NCBI GenBank assembly: GCA_021770755.1
Contig: JAETQI010000018.1
Span: forward strand, 1-64,000
Reading direction: 5' to 3'
Length of the DNA stretch: 64,000 bases
Source: Lachnospiraceae bacterium
GTDB taxonomy: Bacteria; Bacillota; Clostridia; Lachnospirales; Lachnospiraceae
Positions 60,947 through 64,000 of the stretch are shown piece by piece (positions within the stretch are counted from its first letter, which is position 1; each line of letters starts with the position of its first letter). The translations under genes were made by a program, and so were the position numbers. The notes under the pieces are model-generated. The model saw only the letters and a list, made by a program, of their open reading frames with translations, was not told where the DNA came from and searched no databases.

Positions 60947-61861
60947 ATGACAGATATTGATAAAGAAACATTTGAAGTTAGTACGAAAAACAGCGTATTT
61001 TCCATACATGAAGTTGAAGTACAAGAAGCGGAATTTCGGGAACTGCAAGAAGATATGCATACAGAATCAGGAAAACAAATTACAGAGGAACATGAGCATT
61101 CCCGCAACCCGTTTGAAGTGTTGCTGAAAATCGTGGAGAAGAATGCCCCAGAGGAAGTGGCGGTATTAAAAGAGATACAACAGTACATGGAAGAAATGGA
61201 ATCTGACCTTAAATTCATGCGCAGTGAGCTGGATGATCTCAAAAAACAGCTCGCGGAGCGTTCTGACAGCAGTGATCTCGGCAGAAAGGCGGTGGAAAGC
61301 CTGGAAAAGAATGTGGACGGAATGAATGCACATCGTGAGGGATTTTTGAAAAGGATCTTTACGAAAGCAGCGCAGGTGATCAGCAATTTTAAGGCAAGGG
61401 GAGTCATTGCCCTCCACAATATCGTGCAGAAACTCGGGATCAGGGAAAACCTTATGGAAGACCGGAAATACTATCTCGACAATACTGCTAAAATGCAAAA
61501 ATCAATCGACAAACTTGACGCGATCAACTCCGAGATACAGGAAGCCAAGAGTCATTTTAAAAACATCGGGAGCCTTGCAGTTGGAAAAGAGGCTTTGCAG
61601 ACGCCGCAGGACAAAGAAAATATCATTATAAAAAAACTGAAAGTTCCATATACCCATTATAGGGACCGCTACCAGAAAATGGCAGAAAAGGCGGAAAAAA
61701 GGATTAACAGGCTGGAAAGCCTCGAACAGAAGGCTGCACAGGCAAGAAGTACCCTGGGGAAGCTTTCGGATTATAAAAAAGAAGCATCAGCCCGGGAAGC
61801 AGAAAAGAGAGACGACCGAAGCAGGGAAAACACCAGAAAAGAACCGGAGATGGCCATATAA
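60947..61861 (+). CDS. Coiled-coil ICE protein (possibly DUF6674-like)
   Basis: Long charged/coiled-coil sequence EEMESDLKFMRSELDDLKKQLAERSDSS...; located in ICE backbone. Confidence 0.5.
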   Translation: MTDIDKETFEVSTKNSVFSIHEVEVQEAEFRELQEDMHTESGKQITEEHEHSRNPFEVLLKIVEKNAPEEVAVLKEIQQYMEEMESDLKFMRSELDDLKKQLAERSDSSDLGRKAVESLEKNVDGMNAHREGFLKRIFTKAAQVISNFKARGVIALHNIVQKLGIRENLMEDRKYYLDNTAKMQKSIDKLDAINSEIQEAKSHFKNIGSLAVGKEALQTPQDKENIIIKKLKVPYTHYRDRYQKMAEKAEKRINRLESLEQKAAQARSTLGKLSDYKKEASAREAEKRDDRSRENTRKEPEMAI

Positions 61862-61889
61862 CCCAACCAAAATATTCCTAATAGGAGAA

Positions 61890-62924
61890 ATGCATATGAA
61901 AGAATACACGACAGGGAACGCCAAAGTTGACCAGATGGGGCAGATCCGGCTTACCGGAAACGTGACGCCGCAGATGTGGTACAGGACGATCACGCGGGAG
62001 AACGGCAAACCGCACCTTCTTGCCATTGCCATATTGGCGGATATCGTCTACTGGTACAGACCGGCAGAAGTCCGCGACGAATCAAGTGGAAACATAACCG
62101 GATACAGGAAAAGGTTTAAGGCGGACATGCTGCAGCGCAGTTATGACCAGTTCGCGGAATTTTTAGGCGTGACAAAACGCAACGTGACAGATGCGATCGT
62201 GCTGCTGGAATCGCTCGGGGTGATCAGACGGGAGTTCCGCACGGTTGAGATCGGTGGAATGAAATACAATAATGTACTTTTTATCGACCTGTTTCCAGAG
62301 CAGATCCGCAGGCTTACATATCCTGAAACCGAGAAAGAAAATGCAGAATGCGCCCCCTCCCCCTGTCCCGAAAATCAGGGGGAGGGGGCGCACAATTTCT
62401 CCGATGCTGTTGCCCTGTCCCCGATTTCAGAGGGAGAGGGCACGAAGGAATGTGCCCCCTGTCCCGAAAATCAGGGGGAGGGGGCACGGAATCCGGGGAC
62501 ACGTAATACAGAGAATATATCAGAGATTACAACAGAGATTACATCATCGTCCAGGCAGCCGCCATCTCCGGACGACGACCAGAGACAGGAAATGATCCGG
62601 AAATGCCATACAGCAGCACTGGAGGGAGGATGTACACCGGAAATCGTAGATGCTGTTGTGTCGGAACTGCACTGCTATGACGGGCTGCTGTCACTGTCTA
62701 TGCCTGCATTCCTGAATCTGTGCAGAAACATATCGGATCATGTTTCCGGTGACATTGCAAACATGTCCGCCTATATCAGGAAGTGCATAGCGAACATGGT
62801 GCTGTCACAAAAACTGTCGGAAACAAATGCCGCCCACCGGATCCGTGCAGATAATACATTTCTGCAGGAAGGCTATGGTGTAACGGACTGGACAATGTTT
62901 GAGAAAAGTATACTCAGCAACTGA
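61890..62924 (+). CDS. RepA-like replication initiator of ICE
   Basis: PQMWYRTITRENGKPHLLAIAILADIVYWYRP..., RKRFKADMLQRSYDQFAEFLGVTKRNVTDAIVLLESLGVIRREFR. Confidence 0.8.
   Translation: MHMKEYTTGNAKVDQMGQIRLTGNVTPQMWYRTITRENGKPHLLAIAILADIVYWYRPAEVRDESSGNITGYRKRFKADMLQRSYDQFAEFLGVTKRNVTDAIVLLESLGVIRREFRTVEIGGMKYNNVLFIDLFPEQIRRLTYPETEKENAECAPSPCPENQGEGAHNFSDAVALSPISEGEGTKECAPCPENQGEGARNPGTRNTENISEITTEITSSSRQPPSPDDDQRQEMIRKCHTAALEGGCTPEIVDAVVSELHCYDGLLSLSMPAFLNLCRNISDHVSGDIANMSAYIRKCIANMVLSQKLSETNAAHRIRADNTFLQEGYGVTDWTMFEKSILSN
62350..62487. repeat. Three G/C-rich inverted repeats inside rep gene
   Basis: 16-bp perfect arms gcgccccctccccctg/cagggggagggggcgc (62350-62365/62376-62391); shorter copies 62411-62442 and 62452-62487. 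Confidence 0.95.
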
Positions 62925-62944
62925 CCGACAGGCTGGGAAGGGAG

Positions 62945-63586
62945 GTGGTAAGGGTGGCAGGCAATGTATCGGACGAGATTACCCAGAAGTTTCTGGACGA
63001 TGCACCCGGCAAGGCATTAAGGGCTGCAGGCACCACAAAGCGGGCGTTGAAGGAAACGAAGGATACAGCCGTCAATACTGGCAAAAAACTTTTTTCCGGC
63101 ATTGTCCTTGTCTTTAAAGGTGGAAAATTCACTGCGGATACGGTTATGACAAAGATTGGAAACATGATGGCGAATAAAAGCGGGGCGGTGGAGCATGCAA
63201 AAAACAGCATTTCCATGGCGGATCTGTACAGTGCCGGAAAAGTGACACGTCTTGATGACACGATATCCAAAGACGTGATGAAGTATTTCAACCGTCACTG
63301 TGACGGTACGGGCATAAAATATTCAGTCATGAAAGAGTCCGGGACAGACAATTACTATGTGTTTTTCAAGAGCAGCGAGCTCGAGGCAGTCAAAACTGTT
63401 ATCCAGGAATCCTACAAGGATTACCTGAAGGAGCGCAGACAGGAACAGAAGGGAGAGCCGGGACAGGAGAAAACGGAAGATAAAAAAAAAGACAGTGTCA
63501 GGGAGAAACTGAAGGAAAATCATGAAAAAGTACACGGCAGTGAAGAAATGGACAGACACCACAGCCGGGAAGAAAGAAGCAGATGA
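62945..63586 (+). CDS. PcfB family protein (DUF3801)
   Basis: MNISMADLYSAGKVTRLDD-type region plus FNRHCDGTGIKYSVMKESGTDNYYVFFKSSELEAVKTVIQESYKDYLKE; directly upstream of virD4-like gene. Confidence 0.75.
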   Translation: MVRVAGNVSDEITQKFLDDAPGKALRAAGTTKRALKETKDTAVNTGKKLFSGIVLVFKGGKFTADTVMTKIGNMMANKSGAVEHAKNSISMADLYSAGKVTRLDDTISKDVMKYFNRHCDGTGIKYSVMKESGTDNYYVFFKSSELEAVKTVIQESYKDYLKERRQEQKGEPGQEKTEDKKKDSVREKLKENHEKVHGSEEMDRHHSREERSR

Positions 63587-63638
63587 TATCTTATGCAGCG
63601 CCGCATAAAACCGAAAGGAGGAAAAAGAAAAAAGGATT

Positions 63639-64000
63639 ATGACAAAATATCTCACAAAAAAGATCGACAGTTTCAGGGAAATGTCCCTGAAAAAGCAGGT
63701 ATTTTTCCTACTGCCGTACATAATGTCCATGCTTGTATGCTGCAGGGTTGCCGAACTGTACAGGCTTTGTGGCGGAAACCTTGTCAGGATCATGAAAAAC
63801 GTGGAATATCTCTATAAGTCACTGCCGCATTTCGCAGTGACAGACCTGCTCATAGGGATGCCGGCAGGTCTGTTTATTGTCTGGTATATAAAGACGGACA
63901 GGGAGATCCACAAAAAGAACACACGTCCAAAGGAAGAGTATGGTTCTTCACGCTGGGGAAACGCGGAGGACATAAAACCATTCATCGATCCCGACCCGTT
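63639..64000 (+). CDS. VirD4/TraG-type coupling protein, N-terminal part (runs off window)
   Basis: Direct translation MTKYLTKKIDSFREMSLKKQVFFLLPYIMSMLVCCRVAELYRL...EEYGSSRWGNAEDIKPFIDPDP; YGSxRWG typical of VirD4-like proteins. Confidence 0.75.
   Translation, partial: MTKYLTKKIDSFREMSLKKQVFFLLPYIMSMLVCCRVAELYRLCGGNLVRIMKNVEYLYKSLPHFAVTDLLIGMPAGLFIVWYIKTDREIHKKNTRPKEEYGSSRWGNAEDIKPFIDPDP

Larger units (their letters stand above)
57688..64000 (+). mobile_element. Left end of integrative/conjugative element (continues beyond window)
   Basis: ParA, ParB-like, HTH proteins, RepA-like initiator, PcfB/DUF3801 and VirD4-type gene in one orientation, starting right after truncated cotJC. Confidence 0.8.

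Noticed and set aside
62350-62487. Repeated palindromes considered as CRISPR or terminators
   Set aside because: Lie inside an open, conserved-looking reading frame, with no T-tracts and no regular spacer structure.

Overview
64 kb window from a spore-forming Firmicute, most likely Lachnospiraceae/Clostridia (spoIVA, cotJ, gerA-type, NrdDG, T-box tyrS). Most of it is ordinary chromosome: rsmH, a hisI-like gene, a TldD/TldE pair, an ABC transporter/M1-peptidase and two-component locus, tyrS with its T-box leader, prs, a DUF512 protein, der-plsY-gpsA, a Fic/VbhA-type toxin-antitoxin pair, MoxR/VWA, spoIVA, an AraC-controlled glycoside-utilisation locus (GPH transporter, GH2, GH1, TIM-barrel isomerase, GH43, GH78), cdd, a MutS-family ATPase, an ABC exporter pair, nrdDG-dut, a GerA-family gene, a LytTR two-component system with a CPBP protease, and the cotJ operon. 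Two regions stand out. (1) At about 37.5-40.1 kb there is an AT-rich two-gene insert. It encodes a DGQHR/ParB-like protein and a protein with a C-terminal HEPN-like Rx4H motif, and sits next to a truncated TetR gene; it is a candidate uncharacterised defence module. (2) From about 57.69 kb to the window end is the left end of a conjugative element (ParA, ParB-like, HTH, RepA-like initiator, PcfB/DUF3801, VirD4). It appears to be inserted inside cotJC and truncates it, which raises the possibility of a skin-like, sporulation-gene-interrupting element. Other observations include a duplicated operator/promoter module upstream of the glycoside locus, G/C-rich inverted repeats inside the rep gene, a 34-bp tandem repeat and competing hairpins between nrdD and nrdG, and degenerate active sites in the HisI-, HPr- and Fic/VbhA-like proteins. 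All family calls were made by eye from motifs; no database search was run.
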